Source: Xanthomonas phaseoli pv. phaseoli
GTDB lineage: Bacteria; Pseudomonadota; Gammaproteobacteria; Xanthomonadales; Xanthomonadaceae
Reading direction: 5' to 3'
Assembly: GCA_022749655.1 (NCBI GenBank)
Contig: CP094243.1
Span: forward strand, 3,844,001 to 3,908,000
DNA length: 64,000 nt
Under the pieces are notes generated by a model, which saw nothing but the letters and a program-made list of their open reading frames with translations, was not told the origin of the DNA and searched no databases. Both the position numbers and the translations under genes were made by a program. Positions 18,298 to 29,249 of the stretch are shown here, piece by piece. Numbering within the stretch: the stretch's first letter is position 1; the number at the start of each line of letters is the position of its first letter.

Positions 18298-18726
18298 ATG
18301 GCCGCGACGCCCGCCCCTGGCCCCGATCTGGTCGAACGCCTCGACCGCCTGCTGCCGCAGACCCAATGCGGACAATGCGGGTATGACGGCTGTCGTCCGT
18401 ATGCGCAGGCGATGGCAGAGGGCCAGGCGTCGATCGATCACTGCCCGCCCGGCGGCGATGCCGGGGCACGCGCATTGGCGCAGGTGCTGGGCGTGCCGGC
18501 ACGTCCCTACGATCGCAGTCGCGGGGTACATAAACTGCCGCAGGTGGCCTGGATCGTGGAAGCCGACTGCATCGGCTGCACCAAGTGCATCCAGGCTTGC
18601 CCCGTGGATGCCATCGTCGGCGGCGCCAAGCACATGCATACGGTGATCGCGCCATTGTGCACCGGTTGCGAACTGTGCCTGCCGGCTTGCCCGGTGGATT
18701 GCATCGCGTTGCATCCAACCGGCTGA
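18298..18726 (+). CDS. RnfB-like ferredoxin, no membrane anchor
   Basis: A 142-residue iron-sulfur protein. A 4Fe-4S domain of the RnfB type (CGQCGYDGC with a distal Cys in HCPPGG, residues about 22-55) is followed by a 2[4Fe-4S] ferredoxin domain ([14 protein letters not shown] and [14 protein letters not shown]). The order matches RsxB/RnfB, but the N-terminal membrane helix of RnfB is absent and no other rnf genes are nearby. It is therefore probably a soluble electron carrier. Start 18298 immediately follows the HAD stop. Confidence 0.9.
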   Translation: MAATPAPGPDLVERLDRLLPQTQCGQCGYDGCRPYAQAMAEGQASIDHCPPGGDAGARALAQVLGVPARPYDRSRGVHKLPQVAWIVEADCIGCTKCIQACPVDAIVGGAKHMHTVIAPLCTGCELCLPACPVDCIALHPTG

Positions 18727-19338
18727 GCGCGGCCGCCAGCGCGATGCCGCGCCCAGTCGGTGCCTGCGTGGTCGTGGATTGGCGCGCATGCCAGCATGAC
18801 CACCCGCTGCGACAGGCGGATTCGAGCTGCACGACACGCAGGCGAGCCCCGCTCGATCAGTGCGCTGCCGCATCCAGGTTGGAAGGCTGGCACCAAGAAC
18901 ACCGACACCGCCGCAAGCGGCTTGGCAGTCGTCCGAATCTCCGGGGTACGACCGCATCGACTGCGCGCCAGTCGCATGCGCATGCAGACCTGCGCCACCG
19001 GCATGTCGCGGCGCCACGCTGCGGACCGGTGGCAACGAGCTAGCCGCAGACTGCGCAGGACAGCCTGATCGCGCTGCGCGCGTGCGCCCACCGTTCGAAA
19101 CCTTGCACCATGCGCGCGCGCCTTGCATGTGCCGCCACGCTTGTCGTCACTCTCGCTCGCCCATGCGGCAAGACCACCGGTTGCCACACGACGCCGTGAC
19201 GCTGCAGCACTGCCAGCGCCATCACCAACTACTCCTAGGCCAACCGCGCCAGCGCCGTCAGGAACGTCCTGACGCAGCCGGCGCATCCGTGCTGCGGCCG
19301 CGCCCGTATTGGTAGGCACTCCCATCGAGGATCTGCCG
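18727..19338. other. Gap of about 610 bases
   Basis: No gene, terminator or RNA is supported. Both strands give long low-complexity Arg/Ala frames typical of G+C-rich non-coding DNA. The region must carry the promoter for the gene at 19339. Confidence 0.5.
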
Positions 19339-20129
19339 ATGCGTCCACTTGCCGCCACCCTCGCCGCGCGCTCACCGTCCGTTGCCGGCCGATTCCGCCG
19401 TTGTTGCTGCTGGTGCTGGGCAGCCTGCCGCTCGGCGCGGCCGCGGTGACGCGGGTGGACGGCGATGCCTTCGATGGCGACAGCGGCGCGTTGCGGTATC
19501 GCGAGCCGCACTGGTTGCTCGACGATGGCGGGCGGCTGGTGCTGTACCGCTGCCCGGACGGGCGAGCGTTTGCGCGCAAGCAGGTCGACGGCGGCGGCAG
19601 CTCGCCCGACTTCAGCCTGATCGATGGACGCGACGGATATCGCGAAGGCGTGCGCCAACGCGACGGCGTCCGCGAAATGTATCAGCTCGCCCCGGGCAAA
19701 CCCGAACGCCGCACCGCGCTGCCGCCTGGCGCCGGCGCGCGGGTGATCGATGCCGGGTTCGACGCCTATCTGCGCGAGCAGTGGGACGCCATCGCACGCG
19801 CGCCGCAAACGGTGGACTTCGTGCTGCCCAGCCTGCAGCGGCAGGTGGGCTTCCGGGTCGAACGCCTGGGCGATGCCGACGGCCAGCGGCGCTTCCGCAT
19901 CAGTCTGGATGCCTGGTACGGCGCGGCAGTGCCATCGCTGGAGGTACGTTATTCGCTCGCCGACAAGCGGCTGCTGGAGTTCCGCGGGGTCGGCAATCTG
20001 CGCGATGCGAACGGCCGCTATCCGCACGTGCGCATCGTGTTCCCGGACACCCCTGCGCGCGCGGCCAGTGCCGAGGAATTGCGCGAAGCGCGCGAGCAAC
20101 CGCTGGCCACGTCGTGCAGCGCCTCGTGA
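19339..20129 (+). pseudogene. Secreted protein of unknown function, possible frameshift in signal peptide
   Basis: From 19401 to 20129 there is a coherent 242-residue frame with no known domain, rich in Arg and Asp, and preceded by a signal-peptide-like LLLLVLGSLPLGAAA. No ATG opens this frame. The only well-placed start, ATG 19339 with a GAGGATC ribosome site, is in another frame; one missing base between about 19370 and 19395 would join them into MRPLAATLAA..PIPPLLLLVLG, a normal signal peptide. TTG at 19401 is the alternative start. It is followed after 85 bases by a DUF4345 gene. Confidence 0.6.
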
Positions 20130-20214
20130 CGCACGCCCGCGCCATCTTCACGTCCGACCACGCGCGCTTGCGTACAACGGCCCGGGCACCCATTCCCCGT
20201 ACAGGAGCAGCATC

Positions 20215-20594
20215 GTGGCAAAAGCCTATCTCTGGATCAATGCAGTGCTCTATTTCGTCCTGGCGGTGTGGTGCACGCTCTCTCCGGCCAAGACCGCAAC
20301 GGCGGTGGGCTATACCCAGCTCTCGCCGGCCGGGCAGTCGGAGTATCTGGTCATCTACGGCGGGCTGCAGCAGCTGGGCATGGCGTTCCTGTTCGGCTAC
20401 TTCGCGTGGATCGACCAAGCCCGCACCGGCCTGGTGGTCGCCCTGGCGTTCTATGCCCCCATCGTGCTGTTCCGCAGCGTCTCGCTCTCGCGCTTGTGGC
20501 CGGTCTCTGCGCCCACTGTTGCGCTTGCCGGGGTGGAGATCCTGTTGTTGCTTGCCGCGGTGCTGCTGTGCTGCTGTGGTTCCAGCGTAAGTGA
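20215..20594 (+). pseudogene. DUF4345 family membrane protein, frameshifted at 3' end
   Basis: A GTG start at 20215 with an AGGAG ribosome site opens a four-helix membrane protein of about 125 residues (WINAVLYFVLAVWCTLSP start, IYGGLQQLGMAFLFGYF middle). Near 20562-20577 the sequence reads CTGCTG-TGCTGCTG; one missing C in a CTG run shifts the frame. The intact frame would end LLWFQRK at a TGA at 20594. As it stands there is no stop, and the frame reads through into the sigma factor gene, giving a predicted 333-residue fusion (20215-21216). Confidence 0.7.
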
Positions 20595-20652
20595 AAGACA
20601 CGCTCGGCCCAGTCCGGTAGCATCGCCCCCACCTCACCCAACGCCCGACCGC

Positions 20653-21216
20653 ATGAGTGCCATTCCTGGCCACGACGACGATGAGACCGGACGCCTGCTG
20701 ACCGCAACCGCCGGCGGCGACCGGCATGCTTTCGAAGCGCTGTATCGGCAAACCTCCGCCAAGCTGTTCGGCGTGTGCCTGCGGATGATCCCGCAACGTG
20801 CCGAAGCCGAAGAGGTGCTGCAGGACGTGTTCACGCTGATCTGGCACAAGGCCGGGCAGTTCGACCCGAGCCGCGCACGCGGGCTCACGTGGCTGGCGAT
20901 GATCGCGCGCAACAAGGCCATCGACCATCTGCGCGCCAACGCGCCGCAGCGCCGCAACGTGGCGCTGGACGATGCCGGCGAACTGCGTGCCAGCGATGCC
21001 TCGCCGCTGGATCGCACCGAGCGCGCCAGCACGCGCCGGCGCATCGATCACTGCCTGGCCGAGCTGGAACAGCCACGCAGCGAGTTGATTCGCACGGCGT
21101 TCTTCGAAGGCATCACCTACGAAGAGCTCGCCGCGCGCACCGATACGCCGATCGGCACGGTCAAGAGCTGGATCCGTCGGGGTCTGGCCAAACTCAAGGC
21201 ATGTCTGGAACGATGA
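20653..21216 (+). CDS. ECF sigma factor (SigK-like)
   Basis: A 187-residue sigma-70 family ECF factor. Region 2 spans about residues 22-90 (FEALYRQTSAKLFGVCLRM, then EEVLQDVFTLIWHKAGQFDPSRARGLTWLAMIARNKAIDHLR) and region 4 spans about residues 130-182 (LIRTAFFEGITYEELAARTDTPIGTVKSWIRRGL, helix-turn-helix). Its stop overlaps the start of the anti-sigma gene (ATGA), the standard arrangement. The lipid-modification operon that follows is its most likely target, but I could not identify a matching promoter pair. Confidence 0.93.
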   Translation: MSAIPGHDDDETGRLLTATAGGDRHAFEALYRQTSAKLFGVCLRMIPQRAEAEEVLQDVFTLIWHKAGQFDPSRARGLTWLAMIARNKAIDHLRANAPQRRNVALDDAGELRASDASPLDRTERASTRRRIDHCLAELEQPRSELIRTAFFEGITYEELAARTDTPIGTVKSWIRRGLAKLKACLER

Positions 21217-22044
21217 GTACGCCCTTTCCCATCGACCAGGAACCGCCACGCGACGTGCTTGCCGGCGAATACGTGCTTGGCCTGCTGAGCGCGGAAGAAC
21301 GCCTGGCGGCCGAACAACGCATCGCCACCGACGGCCAGTTCGCCCAGGCAGTGCTGCAGTGGCAGGAGCTGCTGTCGCCGCTGCTGGAAGAAATCGTCGC
21401 GCAGACGCCGCCGGATCAGGTGTGGGTGCGCGTGCGCCAGGCGCTGGGCTTCGATACGCCCTTACGCGCGGTGCCTTCTGCAGCGCCGGTCGGTACGTCC
21501 GCGCCTGCGGCGCCGTTGTGGAACAGCGTGCGGTTCTGGCGTTGGGCCAGCGTCGGTGGCCTGGCCACTGCAGCGGTCTGCGTGCTCGCCCTGCTCAACG
21601 TGCGTACGCCGCCGGCACCGGTGCAGCCGCCGCCCACTGGCGAGGTGGCGCAGACCCCGCCCCCCGCCTGCGACCAATCCCCCTGCCGCGACCGGGATCG
21701 CCATGACCTCGACCCTGGCCACCGAAGACGGTCGCCCTGGTTATGTGGCCTTGATGGACGCCGACAAGCACACCATCACGGTGACGCCACTGGACCGCAC
21801 CGCCACCGCCGACAAGGTGCCGGAGCTGTGGCTGATCACCCCCGATGGCAGGGCGCATTCGATGGGTACCTTCGACGATCAACGTGCACGCCGTGCGCAG
21901 ATTCCCGATCAGTTGATGCCCATGTTGAGCAACGAAGCCATTCTGGCCGTCACGCTGGAGCCGCCGGGTGGCGCGCCCGGTGGCGTTGCCACAGGTACGG
22001 TGGTGGCCAAGGGCGGCATCAGCACGCTGGCGATGGCTCCCTGA
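21213..22044 (+). pseudogene. Anti-sigma-K factor (RskA-like), frameshifted
   Basis: The N-terminal part (21213 to about 21660) encodes a cytosolic anti-sigma domain starting MSTPFPIDQEPPRDVLAGEYVLGLLS, then one membrane segment (about residues 112-130, WASVGGLATAAVCVLALL). The periplasmic RskA domain (ATEDGRPGYVALMDADKHTITV onward to 22044) is in the next frame. The switch falls in a Pro-rich linker at a run of six C (21660-21665); one fewer C restores a 276-residue protein. If real, the break would leave a membrane-tethered sigma inhibitor lacking its periplasmic sensor half. Confidence 0.82.
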
Positions 22045-22057
22045 TCCAGCGCCGCTA

Positions 22058-22088
22058 GCCTCGCCTGCGGGCACGTCGCAGGCGAGGC
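22058..22088. terminator. Strong hairpin after the anti-sigma gene
   Basis: Twelve perfect base pairs (22058-22069 with 22077-22088) around a 7-base loop. No T-run follows, so it may be a factor-dependent terminator, an attenuator, or mRNA end protection rather than an intrinsic terminator. Confidence 0.55.
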
Positions 22089-22267
22089 CTTCCAAAACAG
22101 CCTCATCCACGCCGGTATGCGCTGGCGCGGGCAATGTGTGCGCAGCTGCGCGATTCATTCGCAACGCCAAGCGAACCCCACCCATGCATGCGACGATCAA
22201 GCGGCCTGGTGCATCTGTTTGCCGGCAGCGTCCGTACTGGGTCACGACTACCTATGGAGAATCACGC

Positions 22268-23260
<993 letters not shown>

Positions 23261-23264
<4 letters not shown>

Positions 23265-24511
23265 GCGAGGGCAGAATTGCCGTGGTCGGCAGCGGAATCG
23301 CCGGCCTCGGTGCAGCATGGTTGTTGTCGCGGCGCTACGAGGTCACCCTATTCGAGGCTGCCGATTATCTGGGCGGGCATACGCACACGCACGACATCGA
23401 CCTGGACGGTCAGCGTTACGCGGTGGACAGCGGCTTCATCGTGTTCAATCCGCAGCATTACCCGCTGCTCACCCGCATGTTCGCCGAGCTGGACGTGGCC
23501 GCGCAGCCGACCACGATGAGCTTTTCGGTCCACGATGCACGCAGCGGGCTCGAATACAATGCCGGCAGCCTGGGCGGACTGTTCTGCCAGCGCCGCAACC
23601 TGCTCAGTCCGCGCTTCTGGGGCATGCTGGCCGACCTGCGCCGCTTCTATCGCCAGGCACCGGCGGTACTGCACAGCGACGAGCGTTTCAGCACGCTGGG
23701 CGCGTATCTGCAGCGGCACGGCTATTCGGATGCGTTCCGCGACCAGCACCTGGTGCCGATGGCCTCCGCGCTGTGGTCCTCGCCCTCGCAGACCATTCTC
23801 GAATTTCCGATGGGCCAGTTGATCGGTTTCATGGCCAATCACCACATGCTGCAACTGAGCGGGCGCCCGCAGTGGCAGGTGGTGCGTGGCGGGTCCAACA
23901 GCTATGTGCGTGCGCTGCGGCGGCGCTGGCAGGTGATCGAGCGCCTGTCCACGCCGGTACAGTCGATCCGCCGCACGCCCAATGGCGTAGTAGTGAAAGC
24001 TTCGCATTGCGAGGAACATTTCGACCACGTGGTGCTGGCCTGCCATGCCGACGATGCGCTGGGTCTGCTCAGCGACGCCACGCCGGCCGAACGACACATC
24101 CTGGGCGGCATCACCTACCAGGACAACGATACCGTGCTGCACACCGATGCCAGCGTGCTGCCGCGCGACCGGCGCGCCTGGGCCGCATGGAACGCGCACG
24201 TGCCGGCCGACCCGGATGCCGCCTGCACGGTGAGCTACTGGATGAACGCACTGCAGTCGATCGCGTCACCGCAGCCGTTCATCGTCAGCCTCAATCGTAA
24301 TCACGAGATCGACCCCGGCAAGGTGCTGCGGCGCATGCGCTACCGCCATCCGGTACAGAACGCGGCGGCAGTGGCGGCACAAGCGCGCAAGGCCGACATC
24401 CAGGGCGTGCAGCACACCTGGTTTGCCGGCGCCGCGTGGGGCTTCGGTTTCCACGAAGACGGCCTGCGCAGCGGCGTGGACGTCGCGCATGGCCTGGGAG
24501 TGGATTGGTGA
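23261..24511 (+). CDS. NAD(P)/FAD-dependent oxidoreductase
   Basis: A 416-residue flavoprotein of the amine-oxidase/phytoene-desaturase fold (COG2907 type). The dinucleotide-binding motif [16 protein letters not shown] is at residues 8-23, followed by the GG motif YLGGHTHTH and [12 protein letters not shown]. The C-terminal FAD site is [19 protein letters not shown]. It overlaps the desaturase stop (ATGA) and ends on the next gene's start (TGATG). In sigma-controlled clusters of this layout, the related protein acts as a fatty-acyl dehydrogenase; here the substrate is inferred from context. Confidence 0.88.
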
Positions 24512-25394
24512 TGCAGCTGCTGCGCGACGCCCACCACGACGCGGTGCCGTTGCCCCCTTCCGAGGGCAGCGGTGCCGGTCGCGTGGCGGGGCCGTTGCGC
24601 AGCGCGATCTACACCGGCTGGGTGCGGCACCGGCGCTTCATGCCCAAGGCGCTGCACTTTCGCTATCGCCTGTTCCTGATGTACCTGGATCTGTCCGAGC
24701 TGGACCAGGTGTTCGCACGACGCTGGTTGTGGTCGGTGGGGCGCGCCAATCTGGCGCAGTTCCGGCGCAGCGACTATCTGGGCGATGCCAACATTCCGCT
24801 GGAGCAGGCCGTGCGCGACTGCGTGCAGGCGCATACTGGCGAGCGCCCCGAAGGCGCGATCCGGCTGTTGACGCACCTGCGTTATTTCGGCCACGTGTTC
24901 AACCCGGTCAGCTTCTACTATTGCTTCGATCGCCACGACAGCCTGCGCTGGATCGTGGCCGAAATCACCAACACCCCTGGCAGCAGCGCCACACCTACGT
25001 GCTGCCGGTCGCGCAGGCGCGCACGCATCGCGATGTGCACGCGTGGCGCTTCGACAAGCGCTTCCACGTTTCGCCGTTCATGGGCATGCAGCACCGCTAC
25101 GACTGGCGCTTCAGCGTGCCGGATGCGCAGTTGCGCGTGCACATGGATGTGCTGGACACCGTTGGCGACGATGCCGGCGGCTCCATCGACAACAGCGGCA
25201 CGCGCCGCTTCGACGCCACCTTGGTGCTGCAGCGTCAACCACTCACCGCGCGCAACCTGGCGCGCACGTTGCTGGCCTATCCGTTGATGACGGTGTGGGT
25301 GGTGGTCGCCATCCACTGGCAGGCCCTGCGCCTGTGGCTGCGCGGCAACCCCGTCCACGACCACCCTCACCCGCCTGTGCGAGAACCCCGATGA
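24511..25394 (+). pseudogene. DUF1365 family protein, frameshifted
   Basis: A DUF1365 protein of about 294 residues if intact. The first part (YTGWVRHRRFMPKALHFRYRLFLMYLDLSEL, then HLRYFGHVFNPVSFYYCFD) and the second part (HTYVLPVAQARTHRDVHAWRFDKRFHVSPFMGM to RLWLRGNPV) are both typical but lie in different frames. The switch is at a run of four C (24974-24977); five C would give ITNTPWQQRHTYVL and a continuous frame. The gene always accompanies the FAD oxidoreductase and cyclopropane synthase in this cluster; its biochemical role is unknown. Confidence 0.85.
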
Positions 25395-26686
25395 ACGCCA
25401 CGTCCCTGCCCGATCACGCTGCGCCGCGCGCGGCCTCCTGGACGGACCGCCTGCTGCGCAAGCGCCTGCTGGCCACGCTTGGCGAGTTGCGCGATGGGCA
25501 ACTGCAGCTGCACGAAGCCGGCACCGTCACCACACTTGGCACGGCCACTGGCGCGCAGGCCTTGCAGATGCAGTTGCGCGTGATCGATCCCGGCTTCTAT
25601 CGGCAGGCGGCGCTCAACGGCAGCGTCGGTGCGGGCGAGTCGTATATGGACGGGCAATGGCAGTGCGACGACCTGGTGGCGTTGATGCGGCTGCTGCTGC
25701 GCAACCGCGAGCGGCTGGACGCGATGGAGACCGGCACCGCGCGTTTGGGCGGCTGGGCCATGCGCAGCCTGCATGCGTTTGCGCGCAATACCCGCAGCGG
25801 CAGCCGGCGCAATATCGCCGCGCATTACGATCTGGGCAACCCGCTGTTCAAGCTGTTCCTGGATGAAAACCTGATGTACTCGTCGGCCATCTTCGTCGAT
25901 GGCGAAGAGGCGCAGGGCGAAGCGGCGCTGGAGCGCGCAGCGACCCGCAAGCTCGAACGCATCTGCCAGAAACTGCGCCTGGCGCCGCACCATCATGTGG
26001 TGGAGATCGGCACCGGCTGGGGCGGCTTCGCGCTGCACGCCGCACGCGAACACGGCTGCCGCGTCACCACCACCACCATTTCGCGCGAGCAGTTCGAGCT
26101 GGCCAACCAACGCATCGCCGCGGCAGGGCTGAGCGATCGGGTGACGGTGCTGTTGCGTGACTACCGCGACCTGGAAGGCCGCTTCGACCGCGTGGTCTCG
26201 ATCGAGATGATCGAAGCCATCGGCCACCAGTATCTGGACACCTACTTCGCCAAGGTCGGCAGCCTGCTGGCGGACGATGGCGAAGCGCTGATCCAGGCCA
26301 TCACCATCGAAGACCACCGCTACAAACAGGCGCTGCACTCGGTGGACTTCATCAAGCGGCATATCTTCCCGGGCAGCTTCATTCCTTCGATTGCGGCGAT
26401 GACCGGCGCGATCGCGCGCGCCAGTGATCTGCGCCTGTTCAATCTGGAAGACATCGGCCCGAGCTACGCGCTGACCTTGCGCGCGTGGCGGCAGCGTTTC
26501 ATGGCGCAGTTGCCGCAGGTGCGTGCGCTGGGTTACGACGAGCGCTTCATCCGCATGTGGGAGTTCTACCTGGCCTATTGCGAAGCCGGTTTTCTGGAAC
26601 GCTCGATCGGCGATGTGCATTTGTGGCTGAGCAAGCCCGGTGCGCGCCCGCCGCAGTTCGTACCGGGCCTTGCCGCCGACGCATGA
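25391..26686 (+). CDS. Cyclopropane-fatty-acyl-phospholipid synthase family methyltransferase
   Basis: A 431-residue SAM-dependent enzyme. An N-terminal lipid-binding domain (about residues 30-130, with SVGAGESYMDGQWQCDDL) precedes the methyltransferase fold: IAAHYDLGNPLFKLFLDENLMYSSAIF substrate region, EIGTGWGGFALHAA SAM site, and SIEMIEAIGHQYLDTYF. It adds a methylene or methyl group to unsaturated acyl chains of membrane phospholipids. The start overlaps the DUF1365 stop (ATGA). A second family member lies at the end of the operon, so the two may act on different substrates or catalyse successive steps. Confidence 0.93.
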   Translation: MNATSLPDHAAPRAASWTDRLLRKRLLATLGELRDGQLQLHEAGTVTTLGTATGAQALQMQLRVIDPGFYRQAALNGSVGAGESYMDGQWQCDDLVALMRLLLRNRERLDAMETGTARLGGWAMRSLHAFARNTRSGSRRNIAAHYDLGNPLFKLFLDENLMYSSAIFVDGEEAQGEAALERAATRKLERICQKLRLAPHHHVVEIGTGWGGFALHAAREHGCRVTTTTISREQFELANQRIAAAGLSDRVTVLLRDYRDLEGRFDRVVSIEMIEAIGHQYLDTYFAKVGSLLADDGEALIQAITIEDHRYKQALHSVDFIKRHIFPGSFIPSIAAMTGAIARASDLRLFNLEDIGPSYALTLRAWRQRFMAQLPQVRALGYDERFIRMWEFYLAYCEAGFLERSIGDVHLWLSKPGARPPQFVPGLAADA

Positions 26687-27228
26687 AGCAGCTCGGCAAC
26701 TACCTCGGCCTGCAGGTGCTGTGGCTGGTAGCGGTCAGTTCCGCTGCGCATGCGCGCATCTGGCCAACGCTGCTGGTGCTGGCCGCATTTGCGCTGTACC
26801 AGCTGTGGCCATCGCGACGCGCGCCCGGCGACGTGCAGTTGATGGTGGCCGCCTTATCGCTGGGCTTGCTGCTGGACACCACGCTCGCCGCGGGCAATTG
26901 GGTGCGCTACGCCGCGCCGTGGCCGGGCAGCCTGCTGGCGCCACCGTGGATCCTGGCGTTATGGCTGGGCTTTGCGCTCACCCTCAACCATTCGTTGGCC
27001 ACGGCAATGCAGCAGCCGTGGCTGGCGGTGCTGCTGGGCGCCATCTTCGGGCCGTTTTCGTACTGGCTGGCGCAACGCAGCTGGCATGCGGTGGAATTTC
27101 AAGCGCCTTACCTGCATTCCGCGCTTGCCGTGGGCATCGGCTGGGGCGTGGCCTGCGGCGTGTTGTCGCTGTATGCACGCCGGCTGGCGCGACCATTGCC
27201 CGATGACCCCACTGGAGAACTGCAATGA
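26683..27228 (+). CDS. DUF2878 family membrane protein
   Basis: A 181-residue protein with five or six membrane segments. Family features include YLGLQVLWLVAVSSAAH at the start, LWLGFALTLNHSLA and the GPFSYWLAQRSWHAVEF loop. The function is unknown; it is a recurrent partner of the FAD oxidoreductase/DUF1365/cyclopropane synthase cluster. The start overlaps the upstream stop (ATGA) and its own stop overlaps the next start. Confidence 0.88.
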   Translation: MKQLGNYLGLQVLWLVAVSSAAHARIWPTLLVLAAFALYQLWPSRRAPGDVQLMVAALSLGLLLDTTLAAGNWVRYAAPWPGSLLAPPWILALWLGFALTLNHSLATAMQQPWLAVLLGAIFGPFSYWLAQRSWHAVEFQAPYLHSALAVGIGWGVACGVLSLYARRLARPLPDDPTGELQ

Positions 27229-28160
27229 ATGCCTGGCCGCTGCTGCATGTGGGCGTGTTCGCAAGCGTGGTGATGGTGATCGGCTGGCTATGGCAGCGTC
27301 GCAGCGGCAACGCCGGCCCGGTCGATGTGTTGTGGGCAGGCTGCCTGGCGGTGGCTGCGCCGTATTGTGCGTGGATGTCCGATGGCGCGGTGCTGCCGCG
27401 CGTGCTGGTGGCGGTGCTTGGGGGCGTGTGGGGCGCGCGTCTGGCGCTGCATCTGGGCGTGCGCGTGTTCGGCGACCCGCACGAAGACGGCCGCTACCGC
27501 GCGTTGCGCGAACATTGGAACGGCAGCCAGAGCAAGTTCCTCGGCTTTTTCCTGGCCCAGGCCGTGGTGGTGGTGCTATTTGCGGTGCCGTTCCTGGCCG
27601 CAGCGAGCAACCCAAACGCGCAATGGAGCGTATGGACAGGCATCGCGATCGTCGTGTGGTTGATCGCGGTCGGTGGCGAGGCATTGGCGGACCGGCAGCT
27701 GTCGGCGCACAAGGCCAACCCGGCCAATCGCGGCAAGACCTGTCGCGCCGGACTGTGGCGTTATTCGCGCCACCCCAATTACTTTTTCGAGTTCGTGCAC
27801 TGGTTCGCGTATCTGGCGCTGGCCGTCGGTGCAGGCCCTTGGCCGGTAGCGCTGTGCGCGCTCGGGCCGGTGGTGATGTTCGTGTTTCTGTATCGCTTCA
27901 CCGGCATTCCTTACACCGAGCAACAGGCGCTGCGCTCGCGTGGCGAGGACTATGCCCAGTACCAGCGCAGCACCAGCGCGTTCTTTCCGCTTCCCCTTCG
28001 TCCTGATTTGCCTGGAGAGTTGCATGTCTACCGTTATCGTCCCGCCATCCGCGCAGCCCGAAGAAGCCTTCGCCACGCGGCTCGCCGAATCCGGCGTGCT
28101 GCCCGATGCCATCTTGCGCTACGGCATCCGTCGCCTGTGCGCGCAGCGCCTGCGCGATGA
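27225..28160 (+). CDS. DUF1295 membrane protein (steroid 5-alpha-reductase-like)
   Basis: A DUF1295 protein with six or seven membrane segments and the family signature LWRYSRHPNYFFEFVHWFAYL plus a C-terminal GEDYAQYQRSTSAFFP. As read, the frame runs to 28160 and overlaps the next gene by 137 bases with an abnormal Arg-rich tail. Homologues normally end soon after the AFFPLP motif. One extra C at 27993-27996 would give FFPLPPSS and a stop at 28006, just before the ribosome site of the next gene. I therefore suspect a 3' frameshift. Related reductases act on lipid double bonds. Confidence 0.82.
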   Translation: MNAWPLLHVGVFASVVMVIGWLWQRRSGNAGPVDVLWAGCLAVAAPYCAWMSDGAVLPRVLVAVLGGVWGARLALHLGVRVFGDPHEDGRYRALREHWNGSQSKFLGFFLAQAVVVVLFAVPFLAAASNPNAQWSVWTGIAIVVWLIAVGGEALADRQLSAHKANPANRGKTCRAGLWRYSRHPNYFFEFVHWFAYLALAVGAGPWPVALCALGPVVMFVFLYRFTGIPYTEQQALRSRGEDYAQYQRSTSAFFPLPLRPDLPGELHVYRYRPAIRAARRSLRHAARRIRRAARCHLALRHPSPVRAAPAR

Positions 28161-29091
28161 GCGCGGCAACGATGCCGATGCCAACGGCGAGCGCCAGCGC
28201 GCCTTCATCGACAGCCTGCGCGCCAGCGCGATCGCGATCGAAACCGATGCGGCCAATCGCCAGCATTACGAATTGCCGCCGCAGTTCTTCACCCTGTGCC
28301 TGGGCCGCCGGCTCAAGTACAGCAGCTGCTATTGGGACGCCACCACGCCCACTCTGGATGCCGCCGAAGAACGCATGCTGGCGCTGTACGGCGAACGCGC
28401 CGAGCTGGCCGATGGACAGCGCATCCTGGAATTAGGCTGCGGCTGGGGCTCGTTGACGCTGTGGATGGCCGAGCGCTATCCGAATGCCAGCATCACGGCA
28501 GTCTCCAACTCACGCCCGCAGCGCGCATATCCTTGAGCAGTGCCGCATCCGCGGGCTGGGCAACGTGCAGGTGATCACTGCCGACGTCAACGCGCTAACC
28601 CTGCCACCGGGCGACTTCGATCGCATGGTGTCAGTGGAAATGTTCGAGCACATGCGCAACTACCGCGAGTTGCTCGCGCGCGTCGGCAGCTGGCTGGCAC
28701 CGGGCGGCAAGCTGTTCGTGCACATTTTTGCCACCGCGATCTGGCCTACCCGTTCGAAGTGGCCGGCGAAGACAACTGGATGGGCCGGCACTTTTTCACC
28801 GGCGGGCTGATGCCGGCGGCCGATACCCTGCTGCATTTCCAGCAGGATGTGGTGATCGAACAACGCTGGGTGCTGTCAGGCGAGCATTACGAAAAGACCG
28901 CCAACGCTTGGCTGGAAAACCAGGACCGCCACCGCGACCAGATCATGCCGCTGTTGAAGCAGACCTACGGCGACGATGCGCAGCGTTGGTGGCAGCGCTG
29001 GCGGATGTTCTGGCTGGCCTGCGCGGAATTGTTCGGCTACGACCAGGGCCGCGAATGGGGTGTGGCGCATTACCGCTTCGTCAAGCGCTGA
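28024..29091 (+). pseudogene. Second cyclopropane synthase-type methyltransferase, two frameshifts
   Basis: About 356 residues when repaired. It starts MSTVIVPPSAQPEEAF after a TGGAGAG ribosome site at 28024. The SAM site ILELGCGWGSLTLWMAERYP is in the first frame, AHILEQCRIRGLGNVQVITADVN and SVEMFEHMRNYRELLARV in a second, and the C-terminal AYPFEVAGEDNWMGRHFFTGG to HYRFVKR in a third. Two bases are missing from a GC run at about 28520-28526 and one T from a T-run at 28725-28729, together three bases. Last gene of the operon; the shorter N-terminus distinguishes it from the 25391 paralogue. Confidence 0.85.
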
Positions 29092-29249
29092 GTGCAGCGC
29101 CGGCAGTCGTTGCGAACATGACTGCCGGCCACCATGCACCGCGCGTGCGTACGTGCGCGCACTGCGATAACCGCGCAGCAGTCACTTGGTTGCGCTGAAG
29201 CGGTGCGTGCCATCGCGCGCCGCTTCAAGCGCCGCACCCGGTGGCGCGC

